Assembly: GCA_031286695.1 (NCBI GenBank)
Contig: JAITTY010000018.1
Span: 55,934-119,933 of the forward strand
DNA length: 64,000 nt
Reading direction: 5' to 3'
Source: Sphingobacterium sp.
GTDB taxonomy: Bacteria > Bacteroidota > Bacteroidia > Sphingobacteriales > Sphingobacteriaceae
Shown: piece by piece, positions 1 to 8,493 of the stretch
Position numbering within the stretch: the first letter of the stretch is position 1
Layout of the letters: each line of letters begins with the position of its first letter
Program-made: the position numbers and the translations under genes
The notes under the pieces: generated by a model
The model's input: the letters and a program-made list of their open reading frames with translations, nothing else
Databases searched by the model: none
Told to the model about the DNA's origin: nothing

Positions 1-2
1 GT

Positions 3-749
3 TGTTTGATCGTGATCATGTTACTATTTTATGCCTATTGGCAGCGTTCAAAGGCATTGAAGCAAAAGGAACATTTGCATGAACTTGAAATAGAAAAGAA
101 TAATCAGCAACATGCAATTAAAAATCTAACTGCGATGCTCGCAGGAGAGGAGAAAGAGCGTACCCGCCTTGCACGGGATTTACATGACGGCCTGGGTGGT
201 TTATTGTCAAGCACGAAATTGGGCTTATCGTCTATCAGTAAAACTACCTTGGAACAGGAATCCGTAAAGGAAGGAATCGATAAAAGTATTGATTTGTTGG
301 ATGGTGCTGTCGATGAACTTCGTCGGCTCGCTCATAATCTTATGCCTGATTTAATCGTAAAATATGGATTGAAAGAGGCTTTAAGGGATTATGCGAGTCG
401 GATGAGTCAGTCTAAATGTCAAGTTGAATGTGAATTTTTGCAATTCGAATCAAGTTTAAGCACTGAACAGGAGATTTCTTTATACAGAATTATCCAGGAA
501 TTGGTCAATAATGCCTTAAAGCATGCCGATGCTTCAACTATTTTAATACAACTTTCTGCACATAAAGAACGTTTACATATCACTATTGAAGATGATGGCA
601 AGGGTTTTGATATGGAAAGTATCGATTTGCAGCATTCTGCTGGAATGCACAATGTGAGATCAAGACTTTCATTTCTACAAGGAGAAATGAAGGTTATCTC
701 GGAAAACGGAGCGGGCACAACAATAGAATTGGAACTGCCCATGATTTAA
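3..749 (+). CDS. Sensor histidine kinase, NarL-partner type (5'-truncated by window edge)
   Basis: C-terminal part of a membrane sensor kinase of the HisKA_3 class, which autophosphorylates on His and passes phosphate to a LuxR/NarL-type regulator. The visible part starts with a hydrophobic segment (about residues 1-12), then a basic coiled-coil stretch, then the H-box RDLHDGLGG with the phosphorylated His near residue 60. An HATPase_c domain follows, with N-box ELVNNALKH, G1 DDGKGFD and a G2-like region before the end. The frame stays open to the window start, so the true start lies upstream and any sensor domain is not visible. The response regulator begins 10 bases downstream, so the two form an operon. 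Confidence 0.9.
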   Translation, partial: CLIVIMLLFYAYWQRSKALKQKEHLHELEIEKNNQQHAIKNLTAMLAGEEKERTRLARDLHDGLGGLLSSTKLGLSSISKTTLEQESVKEGIDKSIDLLDGAVDELRRLAHNLMPDLIVKYGLKEALRDYASRMSQSKCQVECEFLQFESSLSTEQEISLYRIIQELVNNALKHADASTILIQLSAHKERLHITIEDDGKGFDMESIDLQHSAGMHNVRSRLSFLQGEMKVISENGAGTTIELELPMI

Positions 750-759
750 ATTTTTGAAA

Positions 760-1392
760 ATGATTAAAATAGCAATTACAGACGATCATCCTTTGCTTCT
801 TGAAGGATTGAAAAATATTATAAATGCCCACGAAGATTTTGAAGTTGTGGGAATGTATTCCAGTGCAAGTGAGTTATTCAACAATATTGCGGCTGATACA
901 CCTGCGGTATTGTTGTTGGATATTAATCTTCCTGATGCCAATGGAATAGACTTAGTTAAAGGCTTGAAAGAAACGAATACGGATTTGAAAATCATTGCAT
1001 TTAGCGTTCACAATGAATTTGCGGTGATCAATAGTATTTTGAATGAGGGTGCCAATGCCTATTTGCAGAAAAATGCAAATGGCGATGAAATACTGGCCGC
1101 AATATCCACTGTTCTTGTCGGAAAACGATATATCTGTGCGAAAACTCAGGCTATCTTAAATAAAAAAGCAGAAATGGGCCTGAAACAGGTGCCAAAATTA
1201 ACGCGTCGGGAAAAAGAAGTTCTTTCTTTTGTGGCCCGGGGAATGACGACCAATCAAATTGCGGATTCCCTGTTTATCAGTTCGCATACAGTGGAAAGCC
1301 ACCGGAAAAACCTAATGGAAAAATTTCAGACCAAGAGTGTGACTGCAGCAGTAAAATCTGCCATAGAGTATGGATTGATCCGGGAAGCTTAG
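760..1392 (+). CDS. NarL/FixJ-family response regulator
   Basis: Two-component response regulator of about 210 residues. The receiver domain (1-120) has the acidic pair at residues 8-9 and the phosphoacceptor Asp near 54 in LLLDINLPDANG. The C-terminal LuxR HTH (about 148-205) shows LTRREKEVLSFVARG and SSHTVESHRKNLMEKF. It is the cognate partner of the kinase that ends 10 bases upstream. An in-frame TTG at 754 would add two residues. I prefer ATG 760 because the protein then starts MIKIAITDDHP, as the family normally does. Target genes cannot be told from sequence. Confidence 0.92.
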   Translation: MIKIAITDDHPLLLEGLKNIINAHEDFEVVGMYSSASELFNNIAADTPAVLLLDINLPDANGIDLVKGLKETNTDLKIIAFSVHNEFAVINSILNEGANAYLQKNANGDEILAAISTVLVGKRYICAKTQAILNKKAEMGLKQVPKLTRREKEVLSFVARGMTTNQIADSLFISSHTVESHRKNLMEKFQTKSVTAAVKSAIEYGLIREA

Positions 1393-1536
1393 TTAAATCC
1401 CTCAATTCCCTGAATTCAGGGATAAAGAAATGGACTTGCATTTGATACTTTTGACATTGTTGATTTAAAAAGAAATTATAAAGGATTTCACCAGATGGAT
1501 TTTCAAAAATTGACTATTCAATTGAGGTAACTGAGG

Positions 1537-2817
1537 ATGATAAAAAAAATAATAATTTGGACGATAAGTGTCATTATATTTTCGGCAGTAGTTGCTTGGG
1601 GATGGTATATAGTTCGGCAGCAGCAGTCTTACAAATCATTGGTCCATAAAAAAAGCAAGTCTTTATTGACCGTATCATTGGACGATATTCTGTTGAACCA
1701 ATTTTTCGATAAATGGCAGACAGCACAGAAAGAAGGACAGGATTTTGGTAAAAAATTAAGTAAACTCAGAGACAACGGGATTGATATCAAAGCGAATGTA
1801 TTCCTTTTTGCTTTGGAAGACCATCCAAAAAACTTTTATGCTTTTTTCCAGCTGAAAGATAGGCAACAATTTTTACAGTTTTTAAAGGAGGCAATACAGG
1901 TTGATACTATGGAGACAAATCTTGCTCCGGGTGTGAGTTATGCCTATCATCAAAAGAATAACATTGCATTTGCCTGGAAAGGGGACGACTTGTTGATAAG
2001 CTTGGGCTTTGATCTTGATAGAAAGAAGAATGAGATGATTCAGCTCATTCAGTCAAAAGACAATTGGGTGACCATAGAACAATTTATCAGTCATCCAAGT
2101 ACACTGACACGTAAATCATTGCGCTATAGTGATGTTTCTACGCCAAATTTTATCGAACTTGAATTGAAAGGAGATCGCGTCGATGTTACGGGTGAATTTT
2201 TCTCAAAAGACTGGAACTTTCCAAAGGATTATCTTGTTCGTGAACTTGTATCCGCAAATTACATTGGGAAAGGCTGGACCAACATCCCGAATATCCAGCT
2301 GAAAAATAAGTTAAAACAAGTGCTTCAGGAATTTCCTATTGCTGCTGATTCTCTGATGTCACATTTGGATGGAAATTATGTGGACATCGAGATTTTGAAA
2401 AATAAAGTTGTTCAAACCGATACCATCATTAATTATGCTGTTGATGAGAATTTCGAAACGGTGGAAGAGAAGACTCCTTATGAAACGAAAGTTCCCGATG
2501 TTAGAATAGCTATGCGTGGTGATCACTACCTTTCCAACTTCCTTCCAAATAAACTATTCTATCAATGGTTTCAAAAGCGGGATAATGAATTCAGTATTTT
2601 ATCAACATCGAAGGATATGGATAAAATTCAGCCAAAATACAATAAGACTGTAGAGCTGTCTAATGTGGCACTCCGTTTGGCGGATTGGCCCGATGAAGTG
2701 AAGATATCGCCTATTCTATTATTAAAGGCTCTCGCTTCGGATATTAATCTCAGTCTGAAGGTGGCTGGACATGATCATTTGGTTCTCCAGGGAACGATTG
2801 AGGACTATTCACATTAA
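1537..2817 (+). CDS. Membrane-anchored protein of unknown function
   Basis: I do not recognise the family with confidence. The 426-residue protein has a single N-terminal membrane segment (about 4-24, IIIWTISVIIFSAVVAW). A long soluble, mostly polar domain follows that should face the periplasm. There are no Cys clusters, HExxH or nucleotide-binding motifs. A GAGG-like sequence precedes the ATG at good distance. It stands alone between the two-component pair and the BrkB gene. A DUF4836-like architecture is conceivable, but that is a guess. Confidence 0.7.
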   Translation: MIKKIIIWTISVIIFSAVVAWGWYIVRQQQSYKSLVHKKSKSLLTVSLDDILLNQFFDKWQTAQKEGQDFGKKLSKLRDNGIDIKANVFLFALEDHPKNFYAFFQLKDRQQFLQFLKEAIQVDTMETNLAPGVSYAYHQKNNIAFAWKGDDLLISLGFDLDRKKNEMIQLIQSKDNWVTIEQFISHPSTLTRKSLRYSDVSTPNFIELELKGDRVDVTGEFFSKDWNFPKDYLVRELVSANYIGKGWTNIPNIQLKNKLKQVLQEFPIAADSLMSHLDGNYVDIEILKNKVVQTDTIINYAVDENFETVEEKTPYETKVPDVRIAMRGDHYLSNFLPNKLFYQWFQKRDNEFSILSTSKDMDKIQPKYNKTVELSNVALRLADWPDEVKISPILLLKALASDINLSLKVAGHDHLVLQGTIEDYSH

Positions 2818-2885
2818 AACGCTCTAAAAACAAACTTTCTTCCCTTGTAAACGGTTTGTTCTTGTGTATAACAAAGCACAGGAAT

Positions 2886-3896
2886 ATGGATATAAGAACA
2901 AAAAGTAGAAATAAGTTAAAAACATATTGGCGAATTTTGAAGAGCACTGTCTCAGGATTTCTAAATGAGGATTCGATGAAGTACAGCGCATCATTATCTT
3001 ATTATACTGTTTTCTCGATTGGTCCGATATTAGTTTTAATGATTGCACTGGCAGGAATTTTTTATGGAGAAGACGCTATTGAGGGAAAGGTGTTTATGGA
3101 ACTGCGCGGTTTTGTGGGAAATAGTGCTGCTAAACAGATCCAGGAAGTTATTCAGAATTTACAGCTTTCCGGAAAATCAAATCTGGCTTTGCTTATCAGT
3201 GCGATTACGCTGATTTTAGGAGCGACGACAGTCTTTGGGGATATCCAAAATTCAATTAACAAGATTTGGCATGTACGTGCAAAGCCTAAAAAAGGGTGGC
3301 TAAAACTAATTCAGGACAGGCTGTTGTCTTCCTCATTGGTTATTGGTTTAGGGTTTTTGTTGGTCGTTACGCTCATAGTCAATGGTGTAATTTTAGCGGC
3401 GACAGATCAGCTACAGCGCTATTTTCCGGACATGACGGTGATGTTGATGGATGGGATTAACTTTACCTTATCCTTTGGGATTATATTTTTGTTATTTAGT
3501 GTGATATTTAAAGTGCTTCCGGATGTCAATATACATTGGCGGACCGTACGGGCCGGTGCTTTATTCACCTCAATTTTATTTGTACTGGGGCGGTATTTAA
3601 TTGGAGTTTATCTGGAGCATTCAGCGACACAAGATACCTATGGTGCCGCAGGTTCATTTGTATTGATCCTGCTCTGGGTCTATTATACAGCTGCAATTTT
3701 ATATTTTGGTGCAATTTATACCAGGGAATATGCTACAGTCATGGGCATTCCGATTGAACCTTCGCAATATGCTGTTCATGTCGAAACTCAGGAGATTGAA
3801 AGAAACGTAACCGAAATTCCTCCGGCTCCGCTGACACAGGAGGAACAGACGATAACGATAGACGAAGATCAGGGGCATCATTCCGATAAGTCGTAG
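2886..3896 (+). CDS. YihY/BrkB-family inner-membrane protein
   Basis: Polytopic inner-membrane protein of the YihY/BrkB (formerly RNase BN-like) family, 336 residues. About six hydrophobic helices are visible between residues 30 and 290. The family signatures are the N-terminal ALSYYTVFSIGPILVLMIAL region, the GATTVFGDIQNSINKIWHV loop and the late TYGAAGSFVLILLWVYYTA helix. The C-terminal 50 residues are hydrophilic and Glu/Thr/Pro-rich. The start is taken at ATG 2886; an upstream in-frame TTG at 2856 gives an unlikely leader. The molecular function of the family is unsettled; it is not a nuclease. Confidence 0.88.
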   Translation: MDIRTKSRNKLKTYWRILKSTVSGFLNEDSMKYSASLSYYTVFSIGPILVLMIALAGIFYGEDAIEGKVFMELRGFVGNSAAKQIQEVIQNLQLSGKSNLALLISAITLILGATTVFGDIQNSINKIWHVRAKPKKGWLKLIQDRLLSSSLVIGLGFLLVVTLIVNGVILAATDQLQRYFPDMTVMLMDGINFTLSFGIIFLLFSVIFKVLPDVNIHWRTVRAGALFTSILFVLGRYLIGVYLEHSATQDTYGAAGSFVLILLWVYYTAAILYFGAIYTREYATVMGIPIEPSQYAVHVETQEIERNVTEIPPAPLTQEEQTITIDEDQGHHSDKS

Positions 3897-3959
3897 AAAC
3901 TGAATTTACACAATTATTAATCCTTAATTCTGTAAATTTGGTCAGAGGATCAAACTATT

Positions 3960-4502
3960 ATGATGAGCAAATTGCAGTTATTACGGGAGAAGCATAATCT
4001 GACTCAGGAAGATGTCGCACAAAGATCGGGCATTTCTGTTAGAACGATTCAACGGATTGAAGCAGGGCAGGCACCCAAAGGTTATACGCTTCGTGCTTTG
4101 GCCCAGGCGTTAGACGTTGATGAGTCGGAGCTTTCTTCTCCTGGCACAGGCGTGGAATCGGAAAACTTGCTGTGGGTTAAGATCATCAACCTTTCCTCTT
4201 TGCCGTTTTCTATCCTGCCACCATTAAATGTTTTGGTTCCAATTGCGATTATGCTATTAAAAAAACAGAATTCTCACAAGATTCGCCAGCTTATTTCTAT
4301 TCAGATTTTATCCACATTAATTGCTGTTATATTGTTGCTTGCGGTATTTATCCTCAATGATTGGTTGGGTGTTGAAAGTAATGTGAAATTATTGATTCCA
4401 CTATTTTGGATTCTTGCAAATGTGATTGTTATACTACGCAATGCCATCGCATTAAATAAAGATGTAAATAAACGTATTTTGCCGGATGTTAGTATTCTGT
4501 AG
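3960..4502 (+). CDS. XRE-type HTH protein with C-terminal membrane helices
   Basis: Residues 1-60 form a classic Cro/C1 helix-turn-helix (LREKHNLTQEDVAQRSGIS, then VRTIQRIEAGQAPKGYTL). After a short linker come three hydrophobic segments at about 72-98, 107-130 and 142-165. The protein is therefore predicted to be a DNA-binding domain tethered to the inner membrane, a layout common in Bacteroidota with DUF4870-like C-termini. ATG codons at 3960 and 3963 are both possible. The target and signal are unknown. It follows the BrkB gene by 63 bases but probably has its own promoter. Confidence 0.8.
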   Translation: MMSKLQLLREKHNLTQEDVAQRSGISVRTIQRIEAGQAPKGYTLRALAQALDVDESELSSPGTGVESENLLWVKIINLSSLPFSILPPLNVLVPIAIMLLKKQNSHKIRQLISIQILSTLIAVILLLAVFILNDWLGVESNVKLLIPLFWILANVIVILRNAIALNKDVNKRILPDVSIL

Positions 4503-4608
4503 GCGTCTTCAAGCAATTGTCGGGTACCTGTCGGGACATTGTCAGGTAATAGACTAGCCTTCTTCTTTTGCGATTTGTTTTCTTTGATTTTGACAAAAAA
4601 GCAAAATT

Positions 4609-5835
4609 ATGAAAGCAATAAACTATCAAAAAATCCAGGGTGATGTAGCCCGCCTAACTCTTGTTATTATTTTTGTTTTTTCAGCCGTATGGAACAGCTT
4701 CTCCCAAGTTAAAATCCCTCTCATTAAAGCCTCATCTGAGAAAGTAGTTATTAAAGATGGCGCCCATTGTCGCGTTGACTGGAAATTAGATCCTCTAACA
4801 AAACCAGATACCTATTTCGTCAATATTCCGTCAAAGAAGAGCACAGTTGTTTTCAAAACAGATCAGGAAGAATTGGCCGTTGCAACTGAACCGGGCAAAT
4901 CTTATGATTTTGTGGTTCTATTGAATAACAGAGATACCTGTTATGTTCGCATAAGTGCTCAGCTGCCGCCAGATCTACCTTCAATGGATAGCACGCTTCA
5001 ATATCCTATTCGAATACCTTTTAGGCTCATTGGTTCCCGAATTTTCCTGAATGGGTCAATTAACAAAAAAGAGGTAAGTATACAGTTTGATTTGGGCGCT
5101 GGAACCGGTGTTGTTAACAGGAATAGCTCAGAACGGCTAGATTTATCATTTTCTTCGTTTACTACGGTTTCAAATACAGAGGGGGTGAATAGCGAACGCA
5201 CAAGTTTGGAAAATCAGTTGAACATCGGTTCGATTGATTGGAAAGGTGTTTCGTTAACAGAAGTTGGTAATATGAAGCCTTTTGAAGATCTTATTATTGG
5301 TAACAGTTTCTTTCGAAATCACATTATTGAAATCGATTATGACAAAATGGAATTGGTAATTCATAACGATCTCCCCGCTAAAGCAAAAGAGTATACAAAA
5401 CTTCCGGTATTCTATGAGCAAAACCGACCTAAGTTTGAAGCTGCTTTTAGACATAATAAACGGCAATATGATTTCTGGTTTCTTTTTGATACCGGACGTG
5501 ATGGCACTATGCTTCTAGGGGAAGATTTTACAGGAAAAGGCAATATTTGGAGTGAGTTAATGCCACTGACAGTGATCAATAATCGTAAGATCATTCGTTT
5601 AGACGCTACGATTGCTGGTGTAGAATTTAAAGATATTGTGACTAATGCGGCTGATCCGACCAAACCTAACGGAAGATCGAGCTTGTTTGGCAATCAGATT
5701 CTCAACCATTTCAATGTAATTTTGGACAATAGAGCTGGATTTCTGTATCTAAAACCAAACGGAAGGACCAAGGAACCCTATTCAAACTATGAAAGTTATT
5801 TAAATCAAATACCGCCATCTATCAAGAAGAACTAG
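4609..5835 (+). CDS. Secreted retropepsin-like aspartyl protease-fold protein
   Basis: A 408-residue exported protein. It has an N-terminal hydrophobic signal or anchor (about 15-32, LTLVIIFVFSAVWNSFSQ) and two repeats resembling retropepsin halves. The first carries FDLGAGTGVV with Asp near 161. The second carries FDTGRDGTMLL with Asp near 294. Each is followed by an ILG-like segment (IIGNSFF and LFGNQIL). The second motif is the canonical DTG; in the first, Thr is replaced by Leu. I infer a periplasmic aspartyl protease or a proteolytically weak relative. Transcription probably ends at the hairpin 8 bases downstream. Confidence 0.75.
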   Translation: MKAINYQKIQGDVARLTLVIIFVFSAVWNSFSQVKIPLIKASSEKVVIKDGAHCRVDWKLDPLTKPDTYFVNIPSKKSTVVFKTDQEELAVATEPGKSYDFVVLLNNRDTCYVRISAQLPPDLPSMDSTLQYPIRIPFRLIGSRIFLNGSINKKEVSIQFDLGAGTGVVNRNSSERLDLSFSSFTTVSNTEGVNSERTSLENQLNIGSIDWKGVSLTEVGNMKPFEDLIIGNSFFRNHIIEIDYDKMELVIHNDLPAKAKEYTKLPVFYEQNRPKFEAAFRHNKRQYDFWFLFDTGRDGTMLLGEDFTGKGNIWSELMPLTVINNRKIIRLDATIAGVEFKDIVTNAADPTKPNGRSSLFGNQILNHFNVILDNRAGFLYLKPNGRTKEPYSNYESYLNQIPPSIKKN

Positions 5836-5842
5836 AAATAGG

Positions 5843-5882
5843 ACCGATGTGGTTGGTATTCGAGCAGAAAAACCACATCGGT
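5843..5882. terminator. Bidirectional hairpin terminator
   Basis: Perfect 12-bp stem ACCGATGTGGTT (5843-5854) with its complement at 5871-5882 and a 16-base loop. It sits between the convergent retropepsin gene (ends 5835) and the oxidoreductase gene (ends at 5903). It is flanked by A-rich and T-rich bases, so it can serve both directions. Confidence 0.8.
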
Positions 5883-5902
5883 TATTTACTATATGCTGGT
5901 AT

Positions 5903-7060
5903 TTAAATTAAAAAATCGGTCCATTTTTGTTCTGATTTTCCTGAAGCTATTACCGTTTCTAGAAATTTCATGCCACGAACGCCATCTGCAACAGTTGGAA
6001 AATCCGTATCTTCTTCCGTCGGCTCTATGCCTTGCATGGTAGCCAAAAGAGAGACCGCAAAATTTCTATAGATATTTGCAAAAGCCTCAATATAGCCTTC
6101 TGGGTGACCGGCAGGCAAACGAATATTGTGTTTTGCACTTGAAGAAAGATATTGTTGACCTGCCCGAAATATTTGCGTTGGTGCCTCGAGCTGTTTAAAT
6201 AAGAGTGTGTTAGCATCCTGTTGGTTCCATTCCAATCCCCCATGTTCACCATATATTCTAATTTTTAGCGCATTCTCTTCTCCCGCAGCGACCTGAGAGG
6301 CCGATAGTACGCCAGTAGCACCATTTTCAAAGCCAAGTAATATATTACCGTCATCTTCAAGTTTTCTTCCTGCTACGAAGGTTTGAAGATCGGCACACAT
6401 TTTAGTGATTTTCAAGCCTGAAATATATTCTGCCAAATGTGCTGCGTGTGTTCCGATGTCACCCATGCAACCACTTTTTCCACTCTTTTCGGGATCTGTC
6501 CGCCAAAAGGCTAGTGAAAGTCCATTTTCGATCATTTTACTCAGCCAGCCTTGAGGATACTCGACCATAATTTTTCTAATAGTACCTAATTGGCCGTCTC
6601 TAACAAGCTGACGGGCTTGCTTTACCATTGGATAAGCAGAGTAGGTATAAGTAACGCAGAGCATCAGTCCCGTTTCTTCTACCTTTTTCTGTAGCAGCAG
6701 CGCCTGTTCCAGCGTAAAAGTCATAGGCTTTTCCAGCACAACATGAAAACCATATTCCAGAGCCATCATTGCGGGTTCGAAATGAGCAAAATTGGGTGTG
6801 ACAATGCTGACGAAATTCATGCGGTCATCTGGAGAAAGTTCACTTTCCCGCACAATCATTTCCCGGTAACTAGCATAAACCCTTTCTTTTGGAAGTCCCA
6901 GGAGTTCACCGGATTCTTTTGCAACAAGAGGGTCAGAACTCAATGCGCCGCAACATAATTCAATGTGGCCATCGATTCCCGCAGCCATGCGATGTACCGC
7001 ACCTATAAAGGCATTTTTCCCCCCGCCAATCATTCCCATTTTTAGTTTCATATTGCTCAT
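5903..7060 (-). CDS. Gfo/Idh/MocA-family NAD(P)-dependent oxidoreductase
   Basis: 385-residue sugar or polyol dehydrogenase of the Gfo/Idh/MocA family. The N-terminal Rossmann fold has GMIGGGKNAFIGAVHR (residues 8-23). The catalytic EKPMTFT motif is near residue 110, and the C-terminal alpha/beta domain carries GCMGDIGTHAAHL, whose Asp and His are the usual substrate residues. The family oxidises or reduces hydroxyls on sugars and inositols using bound NAD(P). The sugar isomerase gene ends only 31 bases upstream on the same strand, so both should be co-transcribed from the promoter region around 8.15-8.3 kb. The substrate is unknown. Confidence 0.9.
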   Translation of the reverse strand: MSNMKLKMGMIGGGKNAFIGAVHRMAAGIDGHIELCCGALSSDPLVAKESGELLGLPKERVYASYREMIVRESELSPDDRMNFVSIVTPNFAHFEPAMMALEYGFHVVLEKPMTFTLEQALLLQKKVEETGLMLCVTYTYSAYPMVKQARQLVRDGQLGTIRKIMVEYPQGWLSKMIENGLSLAFWRTDPEKSGKSGCMGDIGTHAAHLAEYISGLKITKMCADLQTFVAGRKLEDDGNILLGFENGATGVLSASQVAAGEENALKIRIYGEHGGLEWNQQDANTLLFKQLEAPTQIFRAGQQYLSSSAKHNIRLPAGHPEGYIEAFANIYRNFAVSLLATMQGIEPTEEDTDFPTVADGVRGMKFLETVIASGKSEQKWTDFLI

Positions 7061-7091
7061 AAAGTTAAATTTATAATGACGGTATCATTGT

Positions 7092-8144
7092 TTACAGACC
7101 CAATAGTTTGCGATTAAGACTGTCATTTGTTTCGACAGCAGCAAAATTATCGAATGCTTTATCGGTAACACGAATAATATAGTCTTTTATATGCAAAGCG
7201 CCTTCCCGTGCACCGTCCTCGGAATTTTTGAACGCACATTCCCATTCCAGTACTGCCCAGCCTTGAAAGTCATATTGCGTGAGTTTGGTAAATATAGATT
7301 TAAAATCAACCTGTCCGTCGCCAATTGATCTGAATCGGCCAGCTCTTGATTGCCAGCTCTGAAAGCCACCATAGACGCCCTGGCGGCCAGAAGGAGTAAA
7401 CTCAGCATCTTTGACATGAAACATTTTAATTCGCTCGTGATAGATATCGATGAACTGAAGGTAGTCAAGACATTGAAGGACAAAGTGGGAGGGATCATAG
7501 AGAATGTTTGCACGTTTGTGGTAATTTACATTTGCTAAAAATAGATCGAAAGTGACGCCATCATGGAGATCCTCGCCGGGGTGTAGTTCATAACAAAGGT
7601 CGACATCGTACACTTCACATTCATCAAGAATGGGTAGCCATAATTTTGCAAGTTCGGCAAATCCGGTTTCAATCAGATTAGCAGGTCTTTGCGGCCAAGG
7701 GTATATAAATGGCCATAGAAAGGCTCCACTAAAGGTGGCCAGTGCTTTAAGCCCGAGATTGTGGGAAGCTTGTACGGCATATTTTAATTGCTGGATCGCC
7801 CACTGTTGTCGTGCTTGAGGATTACCATGTAAATGCTGTGGCGCAAAAGCATCAAATAGATCATCGAAACTTGGATTTACGGCTACTAATTGCCCTTGTA
7901 GATGAGTTGAAAGCTCGGTGATTTCCAATCCAAAAGACTGAACTTTAGCTTTTAGATCAAGTGCATAGCTTTTATCGAGTGCTGCTTTTTCTAGATCGAT
8001 AAAACGGGCATCCAAGGTTGGAAGTTGTATACCCTTATAGCCAAGTGCAGCAGCCCACTGGCAGATAGAGTCCAAGGAGTTAAATGGAGCTTCATCGCCA
8101 ATAAACTGTGCGAGGAAGATGGCAGGACCTTTAATTGTTGTCAT
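7092..8144 (-). CDS. Sugar phosphate isomerase/epimerase (AP-endonuclease-2 fold)
   Basis: 350-residue TIM-barrel protein of the IolE/xylose-isomerase-like family, expected to isomerise or epimerise a sugar or keto-sugar with a divalent metal. Likely metal ligands are visible in order: the Glu of CYELHPGEDLHD, the Asp/His of ILYDPSHFVLQ, the His of FHVKDAEF and the Glu of VLEWECAF. It is the first gene of a two-gene minus-strand unit with the Gfo/Idh/MocA oxidoreductase. It lies divergent from the GMC oxidoreductase across a region with a LacI-type palindrome. Cytoplasmic; no signal peptide. Confidence 0.88.
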   Translation of the reverse strand: MTTIKGPAIFLAQFIGDEAPFNSLDSICQWAAALGYKGIQLPTLDARFIDLEKAALDKSYALDLKAKVQSFGLEITELSTHLQGQLVAVNPSFDDLFDAFAPQHLHGNPQARQQWAIQQLKYAVQASHNLGLKALATFSGAFLWPFIYPWPQRPANLIETGFAELAKLWLPILDECEVYDVDLCYELHPGEDLHDGVTFDLFLANVNYHKRANILYDPSHFVLQCLDYLQFIDIYHERIKMFHVKDAEFTPSGRQGVYGGFQSWQSRAGRFRSIGDGQVDFKSIFTKLTQYDFQGWAVLEWECAFKNSEDGAREGALHIKDYIIRVTDKAFDNFAAVETNDSLNRKLLGL

Positions 8145-8493
8145 ATGTATTGCGTTTAGAAAAAGACTATGTTCTGTACAAAACAGCTCAACATTCCAAT
8201 TCGTTTGAAGAAATGGCTCCGTCTGTCGTTTATACTATTATAATTTGGTTATCCAAGCTACCTGCTTGTTTAATACAATATTACAAAAATTTGCAACCGG
8301 TTGCAATAAAATCAAAAAAAAACCTTAAACTTGTTTAGATGATCGATTTTTACGCTTTCCAAAATATAAGAATAGGTCGTCTAAACAAGGTAAAACTGTC
8401 AGGCATCTTTGTGGCGCTTGATCGTAGAGGAGACTTGATTTGAACCGGAAAATTTTCCCTCGAGTAATAACCAAATAAACCAATTATAAATAA
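8145..8493. other. Divergent regulatory region of the sugar-oxidation locus
   Basis: 349 bases without a convincing gene, between the minus-strand isomerase gene and the plus-strand GMC gene. It carries the palindrome described separately and A-rich tracts. An open frame of 67 codons over 8135-8338 has no family features and I discount it. No other hairpin or RNA is evident. Confidence 0.6.
8291..8306. promoter_or_regulatory. LacI/GalR-type operator candidate
   Basis: Perfect 16-bp palindrome TTGCAACCGGTTGCAA with the central CG step typical of LacI/GalR-family sites. It lies 147 bases before the isomerase start and 188 bases before the GMC start, in a position to control both directions. 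No LacI-type gene is in the window, so the regulator would be encoded elsewhere. Confidence 0.6.
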
